From Hyaloperonospora brassicae (taxonomy: Eukaryota > Oomycota > Peronosporomycetes > Peronosporales > Peronosporaceae): a stretch of 64,000 bases of DNA. The position numbers and the translations under genes are program-made. Below, piece after piece: positions 21,136 through 31,480 of this stretch. The notes beneath the pieces are model-generated. The model made no database searches. It was not told the DNA's origin and saw only the letters and a list, made by a program, of their open reading frames with translations. The stretch is from positions 372,001 to 436,000 of the forward strand of contig CANTFL010000174.1 in NCBI GenBank assembly GCA_947650285.1. The letters are read 5' to 3'. Every line of letters begins with the position of its first letter. Within the stretch, counting starts at the first letter, position 1.

Positions 21136-22249
21136 AGCAAAACCCGTTCTGGCCCTTGTTCATTACGTATCACCGCTCTTGCTGATACGTTTGACGCCGA
21201 TGTCGATAATGTCTAAAACGACTAAGTTGATCGTAGCAGTAGCAATGACGCTGCTGATATCAGACAGTGATGACAATTATGGCATTTTCATCATATTCAA
21301 TGACTATTCCAGCGATTACGATAACATCCTCGATGAAGAAGAGAAAGAACTCTTTGCAGTTCGTACAACGCGCACTGAACAACTCACTAAGGTGTCAGCA
21401 GGAATCCTTTTACTGATTCGGCAGGCGGTAGTCTGTTTAATAAGGACTCCATCGCTATCGCGGTTGATCGCCAAAAACGGAACGCAATAAAGAACGGAAG
21501 ATCAAATGTGCTTTCATTTAAAGTTAACGTCCTCGCACTACTGTCTACCGTAAACCTAACTAGACATGAAGTCACTAATATCGGCAGTCGTTTATTACTA
21601 CTATTGGTCCCTTTCGTTTATTGCACCGCCAAGGTAATGCATACAAGATCGAGTATCCTCGTAGGATTCGTGCGCATCCTACATTTTATGTTAGGCGTCT
21701 CATCCCGTACTATCAGTACGAGGCCTGTTCCGAGAATTGAGATAGCCGACACGATCAAGAACCCCCTATATATTCTTGTGATCACAGACGAACTTTCACG
21801 TTGGCCCTGCAACAACACAGTCTGCCGACAAGCCGCCGATATATCCTCGCGCAGGACACGACTCTTGCGTTCGTTCTCAAGCCAAGCGAACGCAAATGGC
21901 GATCGGTCCTTCTCCCGATCGGTATGGAGACTTCGCACGGTCGCAAGCAAGCCATGCTAACGATTGTACTCGTGCTCCACGTCCTCCCTCAACTCGGCCA
22001 GGACGCAATCATAGCGCTCGTGAAAATCCTGCAGGCCTGGCGGCTGAGACGGACCTGGTCATCTCACCCCCACCAGAGCCGCTGGTGGACTCTTACGGTG
22101 ATCTACGCTTTCATGTGGGTCGATCCTTGAGCCATCGCATGAACAACAAGGAGCAGGCAAGTTACCTTGTCCGCTGGTGGGGGTATCCACCATCCATCAG
22201 CTTAGAGCTTTGGTCCCAGCTTGTGGCTGACGTTGACGGTCTCTTTTGA
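21136..22249 (+). pseudogene. Integrase tail and chromodomain of element A
   Basis: After a spacer, 21500-21720 contains the GPY/F-like segment and the RRIRAHPTFYVRR-type motif in alternating frames. 21896-22249 is a clean stretch ending with a chromodomain: FHVGRSLSHRMNNKEQASYL, VRWWGYPPSISLELW and QLVADVDGLF. It is nearly identical to 57918-58271 of element E. The chromodomain would direct integration to particular chromatin. Confidence 0.8.
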
Positions 22250-23036
22250 CAATATGAAAAGACACATCCGATGTGTTCTCGGTCCCATCGGCAAACACTC
22301 TTTTAGGCTGTTGTAGACGGATTGCAAGTTTTCAATCGCGTTCCGCATCTCAGCCAAGATGTGCACCCTTCCCGAAAGCCGACTTACGGAATTTATTTAC
22401 CTTTTAGCGCGCTGCGAGTTGTTAACACAACTCGCACGAGGTCCACCCCATGTGAGTCAAGGAATGTCTGCCTGACGCGATAAACGATGCCGCTGGTATC
22501 TTGCACAGGTTGGCGTTCGTTTTTTAAACTTGACGCGTACTGCCTCAAGTTTTGTAGCCACGATTCACGTTGAAAGCTCTTGGCGTTTTGGACGAACGCG
22601 TTCTACGCCGCCAAAAGCGAGTTCTTATCACGCTTTTGGTTGCTATTGTACTATCGATGCTTTAAAAAGAACCAAGGTAAAAGTCTTCTTAATCGCGACA
22701 GTTGCTAGCGCTGGAGGACAAGCCATGAAGCTCGATCGCATCGAATAGTGGAATTTGATGGTGATTGCTTAACTCGTGAGTCAAGCTATTGATGATCTGT
22801 CTGGGCAAGCGCCACTAATTCATCTCACCACGCTTCAACGTGGTACGAGTGTCGGTACCACAGTTCTACGAGTGGCGGCGGCTCGCGTTGATGGGGTTTC
22901 GCTTAGGTGTCTGATCCAAAGAGTGCGCACAATCAGGTGCGAGCTTCGTGTGTTCGTAGAACGTGACGGCTTTCATATAAATGCAAGAAAAGTGCGATAA
23001 TTCTCGATTTATGCGTGTCATCCTTGCGCAGTGGCC

Positions 23037-23067
<31 letters not shown>

Positions 23068-23457
23068 TACGCCATCGTCAACACTCTCGCGCGATGACGC
23101 ACGAGATAACTGTGGCGATGAGTAATTATATTCACCGCCATACTATTCATCACTGCTTAACAGACTGGGACGCGAGTCGCGATTCCATTCGCTTGCTCTG
23201 CATAGCCTATAGTGAAGTCTCAGGAAGAGGCATCGACGGCGATTGGGATGCTTCTGAAGCCTTTTCCGACTCAGACACGTCTACTCGCCGGAGAAGACGA
23301 CTGTAACTTCGTAGTCATCGACACGTGGTGAGTGACCACGTTCGGCCGCAGCAATAGGTGACGCGGGCACAAAAGAAACAGCAGACGACGAGTAGTCTGC
23401 CGCGGAGGCTTGTGCAGCAACGTGCTGCGTGGTCTTGGAGTCATCCCGCATAGGCAT
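21618..23457 (-). pseudogene. Antisense extra frame (aORF) of element A, decayed
   Basis: On the strand opposite to pol, the ATG at 23457 gives MPMRDDSKTTQ, the counterpart of MSMRGDSRPTQ in element D, at 128 bp from the 3' LTR. Later pieces are the QKRDKNSLL and NAFVQNAKSFQRESWL segments (about 22640-22560) and, within 21950-21800, RSLHTDREKDRSPFAFAWLE followed by a basic coiled-coil-like stretch. The order matches D and E. Stops and frameshifts make it non-functional here. No known domain is recognised. Confidence 0.6.
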
Positions 23458-23571
23458 GTTAGCTATGCGAAGAAAGGTCAAGCATGAATGGATCTGATTA
23501 AACAAGTACTCTCTGTCACAATGGTGACCAACGAGTATGCACCGAGTTTCGATAGTCACAACGTGACTATC

Positions 23572-23585
23572 CGGCAAGGGGGTGA
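23572..23585 (+). other. Polypurine tract of element A
   Basis: GGCAAGGGGGTGATG-like purine-rich run immediately before the 3' LTR, at the expected place for plus-strand priming. Confidence 0.65.
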
Positions 23586-24022
23586 TGTAATGGGATAGCC
23601 CATTTCATGAAACTAACGTTGGGCGAAATGATACTAACGGATATTACAATGAATATTCTTTTAACAATATCACGAATCATAGTGGATATTTTGAGATGAC
23701 CCAAGGGACTTCTCATTGGTTGATATTGTGGACATATGAACCCACCAATGGCTGCTAGACACGCGTAATGGGTGGTGAGTAGACGTCAGCATACGTTTAG
23801 TTGTATTTTATGATTAAGTCAGGACAAACAGAGAAACAAGCGTTATAGGGCTTAATCGTATTAAATAACAGTTTTACTTTTCCTACAACTAGAGTATTGC
23901 CTTAGTTGTTCATCCTTCCTCTGCGTAGTGCTTACACTTAGCAGGGCACTGACCTTCGCTGTTGTCAGTGAAAGTTAACTTCGTACTGGTGTTCAGTAAG
24001 AGGTATTCAGTTCCCCGTTACA
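23586..24022 (+). repeat. 3' LTR of element A
   Basis: 437 bp, TGTAATGGGATAGCCC ... CCCGTTACA, followed by the target duplication GATTG at 24023-24027. Confidence 0.92.
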
Positions 24023-24027
24023 GATTG

Positions 24028-24905
24028 CAAAATTGTCTGTGCAATTCGATTTCCAGCTCAGCCAAATGGCCTGCACGAGGTGTTTACCTTGCATTGGTGC
24101 GGTGAGCTGTAAAACATAATACAAACGCATAGAAATCGTCGATTTTACGAAGAAATACTGGCAGCGCAGACGAGATCGTTGAGCTATGCTTTTCGGAACT
24201 GATGTCACCACAACAGAAAACTGAGCTACAGCGAGTACAATTTACCGTACAATTCTGAATCGTGTGTAGCGAATGACCAATTAATACATGGGCACCTGCA
24301 ACATGTCACTATGCTGATTGTAGTAGTTACCAAAATATGGCTCAGTTCAATTACCGTTACGAGATTGTAGTTGCGGCGGACGGAAACTACTCTATCAGCA
24401 GATCAATCCATAAAGGCTTGACGTAGGTTCCGCGACCGATATCGACGAAAGGATAAAGTCAATATAGAAGACAGACTGCATGCACATCAAAACAGCATCG
24501 CATTCTTTTCCTTATGGTATATGGCGGAAACAATATATATTCTATTTACGACCCCATCACACTAGTAAAAAGCAGTGAGCTGTGAACATAGAAACTGACA
24601 ATACGTCCAATTTAGGTTGCCATGTAAGATAGTGGAAAATGATGGCTTGTACGAATGATCAGCTGCGCTGCAGTACCGCAATAAAATGATCGATAGAATC
24701 ATCTGTTACAGGATAGTAAAATGTTACATTTTCGGCCGTGTTTCGATAAACGGAACACGAATTGCCAAAGTTACGTCGTGAATCAAGGGTCTCTGTCAGA
24801 AAAAGTTCACGGGGTAATCCCTGTATTTCAGGATTTCATGAAGACATTTATATGGAAAGAAGGAACCCGATGTATTCACGTTTATACTCGACATTATAAG
24901 GCGTA
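24028..24905. other. No recognisable feature
   Basis: Only short open frames without codon or motif support. It is the original flank of element A, continuing the sequence left of 1986. Confidence 0.5.
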
Positions 24906-24917
24906 AGAGGATTAGGT

Positions 24918-25094
24918 TGAATTCGTCACATTACACTGATTAAGACATCATCACCCAGAGGTTATTCGGTTGGATAGCTCGGCTATTCGTCGATTCCGAC
25001 ATACTCGATTTTTGTCCCCGGGGGGGGCTCGAACCGGCAATCAGTCTTTATCGTTAGCGTATCAAACCACTACACCAGGGGACCACCCTTTGTT
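24918..25094 (-). mobile_element. tRNA-derived SINE
   Basis: A 177-bp insert flanked by a perfect 12-bp direct repeat AGAGGATTAGGT (24906-24917 and 25095-25106). On the minus strand its first 80 bases look like a tRNA: GTCCCCTGGTGTAGTGG carries an A box and GGTTCGAGCCC is a perfect B box, followed by a CGGGGAC acceptor strand pairing with the 5' end. The anticodon arm is degenerate, so it is a SINE head rather than a working tRNA. The remaining ~95 bp are a unique body with no poly-A tail. The long TSD implies LINE-type insertion. Confidence 0.78.
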
Positions 25095-25106
25095 AGAGGA
25101 TTAGGT

Positions 25107-25615
25107 ACTTGCATGCGGGAATATATCACGAATGATCAAGGTCATGATAATCTGACACTTTTGCTTAGTGTACAAGACGTGACAATTGGTTGTGTTCTGC
25201 CCGTGGTATGTTTTATTACTGTCTTTTATGACGTAGGATGGAAGCAGTAATTGCAAAACACTTCATCGGGCGATCGCGGGTATGATAGCGCGAAGGATGC
25301 GTCATTTAGAGGGAAAAGGTGATGCGCGATACGTATCTTTACAATGCGACATTTATATCATCTCCGCACTCAACGAACCATGGAGATATGTACCGCGACG
25401 TGTTAAAATGTCCCATCTAGGATCAGGTGGACGTACGAGACGAAAACTTGGTGTGTGTCAATTGCATGCAAGCCGGAGCGAAACATAGTTCACTGTAGGC
25501 CAAAGCGCTACATACATGGTATCGATGACAGCTTATCTCAGTCAGTTTCAATTGAATCAAATGTGTCGTTGACGTTTGACAACTACGCTGATCATTGAAA
25601 AATGTGTAAGATCTG
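25107..25615. other. No recognisable feature
   Basis: Short frames only; no motif, tRNA or repeat boundary seen. Confidence 0.5.
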
Positions 25616-25620
25616 CATAC

Positions 25621-26090
25621 TGTAACGGGGTGAGCCCATAATATAAAAATTGGCACTAAAGTACCAATTTTGGATATTATCTATATTGATAATATTCAAT
25701 TAACATCACTCGAGAAAAGCGATGTTGTCGGAATAGTATCTCTGAGGATACTATCCGTGGAGGGGTCCACTTCCTGGTCGATGTACACGGTACATCGACC
25801 AGCTTAACCACAAATCGCTGCTGGACGCGCGCAATGGGTGGTGGACAGAAGACCCACATAGAAGACAGTAGTTTAATATCGTTATTTAAGACGAAAGATG
25901 GTTTAGTAAGAAACGTAACTGTATTCAATAACAGTTCTACTTTTCCCACAAGACAGACGTTTCTGGTTCTGTATTGTCTTGGTCGCGCTTCCTCAAGCCA
26001 CGTGTACGTGACGTCGAGCGTACGCACCCTTGTATTGTGATCAATACAAGGCCTTGCTCAGTTATATGAGCAAGAGCGTGCCCCGTTACA
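25621..26090 (+). mobile_element. Solo LTR, relative of the A/D/E family
   Basis: 470 bp, TGTAACGGGGTGAGCCC ... CCCCGTTACA, flanked by the 5-bp duplication CATAC (25616-25620 and 26091-26095). It has the same end sequences as LTRs A, D and E but a different body. It is rich in perfect hairpins: 12 bp at 25775-25786/25790-25801, 10 bp at 26028-26037/26042-26051 and 8 bp at 26053-26060/26067-26074. A second copy lies inverted at 45788-46258. Confidence 0.9.
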
Positions 26091-26095
26091 CATAC

Positions 26096-27088
26096 GAAGT
26101 TCGATTTGCTTCATGTTGAGCGCACTGTAACTTCCTACGAGAGACTAATGCATGCATTACTGCTAATTCGCTATCGCACAATTATCTATTTGAGACGGAA
26201 GGAGGCGAAAAATAAGAATGCATGATTGAGGAGTTGATGAAGTAACGAAGCAATGGCATTTCTTGATTGCTTTTTGGCACACTCTTCGTGTGCAAATCAT
26301 CCTTTGTCAAATGGACCGACCCACTGGCACGACATGGGTATCACACAATTGACGAAGTAGTGTCCAACCAACGTATTGTTTTTTTAAAAAAAGACAAAGA
26401 CGAGACGCTGGCGTTTCATGTGAAAGAGACATTTTAGCATCTTTACAATGTAATATTTGTTAATGAATGCTACTTGTTTCTGTGATGTAGCCTGTGATCG
26501 TAGCATAGATTGCCAGCGACTTTTTCAACAACCACAAGTGCGATCATGCCTTATTGAACGACCGGTAATGACCTTCGGGAAAGTGCTGTTCTATCCACAT
26601 ATCAGCGGTCTAAAGAAGACTTCACCAGAAGCTTGATTTCATGGCACAGCTGCTTGCTACATTGATATAATCACGTACCGGTCTATATCATTATTATGCG
26701 GAGCTACAATACTGGACGATATACAAGATCTAACGTTTGTGCAAGCTGATGATGGTGCTACAACAGCATTTTACTGAGGCGAAGTAAGAACTCGAAGACA
26801 TCATACAGGTCAAAATTTACTAAGCTTTTAAGATCCACTTTTACATCTTACGAGACATGCATGGTTGTTGATCCGAGCAAAACACGTAATTACCTAATCG
26901 TCAGAGTGTCACAAATGTATTTCGATAATAAGCTGTTTTGAGGTGAGCACATGCAGTGGCTGCGTCGCTCAGATTGAAAAAGTACATCTGCTCGTGCTGC
27001 TCATCGCGATGAAAACCCAAATTACAACGTAACAGATTGCTGAGATCGTAGGTAAAGGTGATCGATGGCTGAATGCGATATGGTGAGC
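26096..27088. other. No recognisable feature
   Basis: AT-rich stretch with short frames only; nothing I can name between the solo LTR and element D. Confidence 0.5.
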
Positions 27089-27093
27089 TAAGC

Positions 27094-27534
27094 TGTAACG
27101 GGGCACTGTTGACTACGTACTGGTTGACCAGTACGGAGTATACTTCCACTGACGACAGTGGTCGACAGTGCCGTGCTAGGTGTTTAAGGAACACAGAGGA
27201 AGGAAAGGAGACTAAGTAGTCAAACTAGTCTCTTGGTAAAAGTAAAACCTGTTATTTAATATAATTAAGTCCTAAACTCCTTGAATCTCTGTTGTCCTGA
27301 CTTAATTATATTAATATAACTATATGTATGATGACGTCTACTCACCACCCATTGCGCGCGTCTAGCAGCGATTGGTGGGTTGATATCATCGCGATATCAA
27401 CCAATGTGTAGACCCTTCGGTCATCCCAACAATATCACCATGTCTTGTATTATTGTTAAAAGAATATTCGGCGTGATATTCTTTATTGTCAAATTGTTTA
27501 AATGACAATTTCATGAAACGGGCTACCCCGTTCA
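27094..27534 (-). repeat. 3' LTR of element D
   Basis: 441 bp, TGTAACGGGGCACTG ... CCCCGTTCA in plus reading. One A is missing from the terminal TTACA found in the other copy. Confidence 0.93.
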
Positions 27535-27547
27535 TCACCCCTCCCTT
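27535..27547 (-). other. Polypurine tract of element D
   Basis: The minus strand reads AAGGGAGGGGTGA directly before the 3' LTR; element E has the same tract in the same place. Confidence 0.75.
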
Positions 27548-28790
27548 ATCTGATAGTCACCGTGTGACTATCGAAAATTTGGTGGCCACCGGTTGGACAC
27601 CATTGGGACAGGGAGCACTTGTTTGGTCAGATCCATTCACTCCTGACCTTGCCTCGCATAGTTAACATGTCTATGCGAGGTGACTCAAGACCTACACAGC
27701 CCGGTGCTGTGCCAGCCTCTGCGGTAGACGATTCGTCGTCTGCTTCTCCTTCTTCGCCTGCAGCAACAGGTGCTGCAGGTGCACGCGGTATCACACCGCG
27801 TGCGCACGATGACCCTGATGTAGAGGTCATCTACTCTGGCGAGTCAGACGTGTCTGAATCGGGCAATGCTCCAGAGGCGTCTCGCTCACCGGCGACGCCT
27901 CAGTATTCGCCAAGGCCACTGCCGAACGAACGGACTCGTGATTTGCATCACAGTCCGTTCGGCAGTGATGACGATGATCAGGGTGGTGAGGAATATTATT
28001 CCTTACCACCACCGGCTCGTGCGTCTTCGCACGAGCGTGATGACGATGGCGCGAGCCGTCGTCAATCTGGGAGCCGTGGTACCGTCAAGGGTACCACTGT
28101 GAAGCGTGATGAGTCGAAGCCGTGTCGTTTGCCCGAACGGCTCATCAATAGCCTGTCTCACGAGACAGGCCAACACCATCGAATACCCTTATTCGATGCA
28201 ACTGAGCTTCACGGCTTGAGTTCCAGCGCGAAGAACTTTCGCGCTGAGGAAGACTTTTATCTCGATGTCTTTCTTAGACATCGATGGTACAACGGCAACC
28301 AAAAGCGTGACAAAGCCTCGCTTTTGGCTGCGTGGAACGCGTTCATCCAAAACGTAAAGAATTTTGGACGAGAAGGGTGGCTAAAGAAGCTTGAGGCGAT
28401 ACGCCTTAAGTTCGAAAAGCAAACGCCAACCGGTGCAAGGTACCGGTTGCATTGTTGTCAAGTGAGGCCGGCATTTCATGCCTCACTTTAGGTGATCCTT
28501 GTGCGAGCTGTGTCGGCAACTCGCAACGTGCACATAGGGACGTGTATTCCCTAAGTTCGCCCTGGGGAAGGGCCTACATCTCGGATGGGATGCGGGACGC
28601 GATTGTAAACTTGCATTACGTCTACAAGCGCCAAAAGCGCGTGTTTACCGATGGGCCCGAGGACCTATCGGATGAGTCTCGTCATACTGGTGGACGAGAC
28701 CTTCAACGTCAGCCATCAGCTGGGAACCTCGTTCCCAGCTGTCAAAGGAAGAGGGGTACCCACGCCACCGGACGAGGTAACTCGTCCTTG
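27541..28790. other. Array of about 25 short hairpins
   Basis: Inverted repeats follow one another roughly every 50 bp. Examples (arm/arm): 27552-27560/27564-27572, 27652-27660/27672-27680, 27757-27765/27771-27779, 27781-27789/27795-27803, 27917-27936/27952-27967 (16 bp plus a 4-nt bulge), 27982-27994/27998-28010 (13 bp, one GU), 28015-28023/28028-28036, 28041-28050/28055-28064, 28076-28083/28090-28097, 28151-28158/28163-28170, 28177-28185/28190-28198, 28224-28232/28238-28246, 28299-28307/28319-28327, 28718-28728/28732-28742 (11 bp). They lie within protein-coding sequence. Confidence 0.9.
27667..28491 (+). CDS. Antisense extra protein (aORF) of element D, N-terminal part
   Basis: A 274-codon frame on the strand opposite to gag-pol, from the ATG at 27667 (MSMRGDSRPTQ) to 28491. 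Residues 1 to about 170 are Ser/Asp/Pro/Arg-rich and probably disordered (VEVIYSGESDVSESG; HHSPFGSDDDDQGGEEYYSL). Residues about 170-265 look folded: RLINSLSHETGQHHRIPLFD, ATELHGLSSSAKNFRAEEDF and SLLAAWNAFIQNVKNFGREG. Elements A and E carry recognisable versions of the same segments at the same place, which argues that it is, or was, a gene. The ATG is chosen because it is shared by all three copies and lies 130 bp from the LTR. It probably once continued into 28500-29284. Function unknown. Confidence 0.7.
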   Translation: MSMRGDSRPTQPGAVPASAVDDSSSASPSSPAATGAAGARGITPRAHDDPDVEVIYSGESDVSESGNAPEASRSPATPQYSPRPLPNERTRDLHHSPFGSDDDDQGGEEYYSLPPPARASSHERDDDGASRRQSGSRGTVKGTTVKRDESKPCRLPERLINSLSHETGQHHRIPLFDATELHGLSSSAKNFRAEEDFYLDVFLRHRWYNGNQKRDKASLLAAWNAFIQNVKNFGREGWLKKLEAIRLKFEKQTPTGARYRLHCCQVRPAFHASL

Positions 28791-29284
28791 ATTTTAAATC
28801 GACACGGTGGTATAAGATACGCTCCACAAGAAAGCGTTGACCACCGTGGGAGTCCACCTGTGATTCGGTGGCGGTGGAAAGACAATATCCAGCTCAGCCG
28901 CCGGGCCTGCACGAGTCTTTGGGTAACCACGAGCGTTACCTGACCGAGCTAAGGGAAAACTTCGATCACAAATACGATCGTCGGCACGCCTTGCAGTTGG
29001 ACGTGCAACGTCTTCGTACCGATCGGGAGAAGGACCGATCGGAATTCGTGTTCGCTCAGCTTGAGAGTAAACGCAAGAGGCGTCGTTTGCGCGACGAGCT
29101 AGAGACGGCTCGTCGCGAGGCCGCTACGATGAAGGATCAACTCCTTTCGACGAAGAACCAACTTCAGTGTTTGGTCCGTGATCACAAGAGTCAATTGAGG
29201 ATTCTTGAGCGCGCTGGGTATCTCCTTTCTCGCAAGAGGCCTCGTACTGATGGTACGGGCGGAGACGACCAACATACAACGTAG
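28500..29284 (+). pseudogene. aORF of element D, C-terminal coiled-coil part (frameshifted)
   Basis: After a frame change near 28480-28560 the strand encodes [40 protein letters not shown] and, from about 28868, a highly charged stretch with heptad character: NHERYLTELRENFDHKYDRR, RLRTDREKDRSEFVFAQLES, RKRRRLRDELETARREAATM, ending with a basic RKRPRTD. E has the equivalents MRNAIENLQSVYNSLKSVF and RLRTDREKNRSPFAFAWLQN. The segment is antisense to the integrase tail, linker and chromodomain of pol. A nucleic-acid-binding coiled coil is possible, but this is inference. Confidence 0.55.
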
Positions 29285-29968
29285 GATGCGTGCGCATCCT
29301 ACGAGTAAATTCGATCGTTTATGCATTGCCCTTGCGGTGCAACACACGAAAGGGAACAATGTATTTCGGAAGTAGTAAAATACTGCCGACATTAGTGACT
29401 ACATGTCCAGGTAAGTTTACCGTAAAAAGTAGTTCTAGGTCGTTAACCTTAAATGAAAGAACATTCGCTCTTCCATTCTTGTCTGCGTTCCGTTGCTGGC
29501 GTTCCACCGCATTCGCGATGGAGTCCTGAACGAAACGGACTACCGCCTCTCGAGTCAGCAGGAAGTTCTCTGCTGACTCGTAGTTGTGTATTTCAGTGCG
29601 CTTCGTGCGCACTGCTAAGAGATTGTTATCTTCTTCAACGAGGTTGTCTTTTTCCTCGCTAGCATTTTCGTTGACGATGCTGAATATCCCAGCATCTTCA
29701 TCATTGTCTGATGTAGCAGCAGCGTTATTGCTACTTCTACGATCAACTTCTTCGATGTCGACAACGTCGACATCGCCATCAAACGTATCGGCGTGAGCGG
29801 TGATACGTGATGAGCAAGAGCTAAAACGTTTTTTGCTCGAGCGAGTCCCTCTCCCCTTTTAATTCAGAGTCACTCTGTATGAGGGCGGGAATACGTGGGT
29901 GGCGTAAGCCATTCACGTTGAACGGTGTGTGCGTTGTGGACGCATGCACGGAGTTGTTGATGGCAAAA
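28600..29968 (-). pseudogene. Integrase tail and chromodomain of element D
   Basis: Reading leftward: the ADKNGRANVLSFKVNDLELL and LPKYIVPFRVLHRKGNA segment (29552-29330) is the GPY/F-like C-terminal domain of integrase. A TAA then interrupts it where an aromatic codon is expected, and the same frame goes on as TIEFTRRMRTHPT and YVGRLRPYHQY. After a serine/arginine-rich linker, 28857-28645 encodes the chromodomain: [33 protein letters not shown] and [17 protein letters not shown]. Confidence 0.83.
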
Positions 29969-30670
29969 TCAACCATCGGTAAGAAAGTCACTCCAATGTG
30001 AAAAGGAATGGACGTATCTACGAAGAATTTCTTCGAGGACACGGTTCGCACGTTCTGTCTGACCATCTGTTTCAGGATGGTCAGAGGTTGACATCTTCAA
30101 CCGAGTTCCCAATGTGCGGAGCACGGATTGCCAAAACGTCGCCGTGAACCGAGAGTCACGGTCGGATACGAGTTCACGGGGTAAAATGTGGAGTCGAAAC
30201 ACAGTTTCGATTAAGACACGCGCACAGCCGTGGTCGTTGATCGATTCTGGGACTGCAGCAAGATGTACCATCTTGCTGAAACGATCCACAAACACAAGAA
30301 TACCATTATTCTTGTTAGTATGTACGGGAAACCCGAAGACAAAGTCCATGGACACGGACTCCGAACACTCTACCGGGACCGGCAGAGGTTGTAACGGTGC
30401 ACGGGATGAAGGACTAGGCTTCACCCGTTGACAGACCTCGCAAGAACGAATGCACTTGCGGACAAACTGATAGTGGCGGGGCCAGTAAAAGTCACGACTG
30501 ACCGTGAGGTAAGAATTATCTCGGACACGATGCCCGCCAGACGGCGCATCGTGACATTCGAACATGATGCGTAGTCGCAAGTCATCATGATCGGGAACGA
30601 CAACACGCGGCGTGTCGTCGGCAACTGCTGTATAGTATAGCAGGCCATTGCGAGTCGTGTACCGATCCAA
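29969..30670 (-). pseudogene. Integrase core of element D (open over 233 codons)
   Basis: The HHCC domain is present (HDAPSGGHRVRDNSY ... CIRSCEVC). The catalytic triad is complete: SMDFVFGFP, LVSDRDSRFTATFWQSV and SDHPETDGQTERANRVLEE. Length and spacing are normal for Ty3/gypsy integrase. The frame is open throughout, making this the best preserved enzyme domain in the window. It stops or shifts shortly after FSHWSDFLTDG, where the next segment (VDFAINNSVHASTTHTPFN) continues in another frame. Confidence 0.88.
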
Positions 30671-30697
30671 AGAGGAAAGTTACAGGGTCGGCAAATC

Positions 30698-31480
30698 CTA
30701 CAAGGATTTCCGGTATGGGTTCGCAAGATGACCCATCAAATGGAGGAGATTCGTGTCTCCTGCGTATGCTTTCCGCACGTCGTCGAGTAACGGCGACGAC
30801 GGCACACTGATGGACAGTGTCGTAACATTGGGCTTATCCTCACTGTTGACTCGGGACGTCGGCTCGAAGTCGGGCTGACGTAATAATGCATCAGCGACGA
30901 CATTAAGTCGTCCTTGCTTGTGCTCCACGGAGAAGTTATACTCCGCGAAGAAGGACAGCCACCTCGCCATCCTTTTCGAGAGGTGTGGACTGTTTACGGC
31001 CGTGCGTAGTGACGCATGGTCCGTATAGACAACAAACGGTCTATCTCCCAACAGATAGACCCGGAACTTAGCCAGTGCGTACTTCATGGCAAGGTGTTCC
31101 TTGTCATGCACTGGTTAATTGCGTTCAGCTGGTTGCAGCTGACGCGATTGATAGCAGACGACGCGCTCCGCGCCGTCTGTGTCATACTGCATTAACGCAC
31201 AGCCGATTGCCAAATCGCTGACGTCGCAGACCACATGAAAAGGTCTGTCCTGATCTACAATAGCCAAGATGAGCAATTTCATCAAGCTTTTCTTGATGTT
31301 TTCAAAGATACGCTGACAGTCAGCGTTCCATGATCACTACACATCTTTCTTGAGAAAGCTAGAAAGGAGAACAGCCATCTCGGCGTAATTGCGCGAGTAC
31401 TTGTGCAAGTACGACGCTAAGCCAAGGAACTTACGAAGTCCCTTGACATCGACTGGTACTCGCCAGTCGGTGATCGCCTT
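30698..31480 (-). pseudogene. RNase H of element D
   Basis: 31111-30698 encodes HDKEHLAMKYALAKFRVYL, VVYTDHASLRTAVN, MARWLSFFAEYNFSVEHKQG and LNVVADALLRQPDFEP, the Glu and two later Asp positions of the gypsy RNase H. The first Asp (HVVCDVSDLAIGCAL-type, near 31225) is in a segment with stops. It removes genomic RNA during cDNA synthesis. Confidence 0.83.

Larger units (their letters stand above)
1991..24022 (+). mobile_element. Gypsy element A (Ty3/gypsy chromovirus-like), split by element B
   Basis: A complete LTR retrotransposon in plus orientation: 437-bp LTRs at both ends (TGTAACGGGG ... TTAC[G/A]), flanked by the 5-bp target duplication GATTG at 1986-1990 and 24023-24027. Gene order is gag, aspartic protease, RT, RNase H, integrase, chromodomain, with a reverse-strand extra frame before the 3' LTR. 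Removing the 13.9-kb insertion at 5568-19468 leaves about 8.1 kb. The LTRs differ at roughly 13 positions by eye (about 3%), so it is older than the element inside it. Every coding frame has stops or frameshifts, so the copy is defective. Confidence 0.93.

Noticed and set aside
25013..25085. Functional tRNA gene
   Set aside because: A and B boxes and acceptor pair, but the anticodon arm does not form and the flanking 12-bp duplication shows it is a SINE head.
25621..26090. Small proteins encoded within solo LTRs (both copies)
   Set aside because: The frames appear in LTR sequence with hairpins and have no domain; openness is explained by base composition and shared ancestry.
30114..30431. 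Plus-strand frame antisense to integrase as part of aORF
   Set aside because: It lies upstream of the conserved aORF segments and its similarity to the frame at 20559-20861 is explained by the conserved integrase on the other strand.
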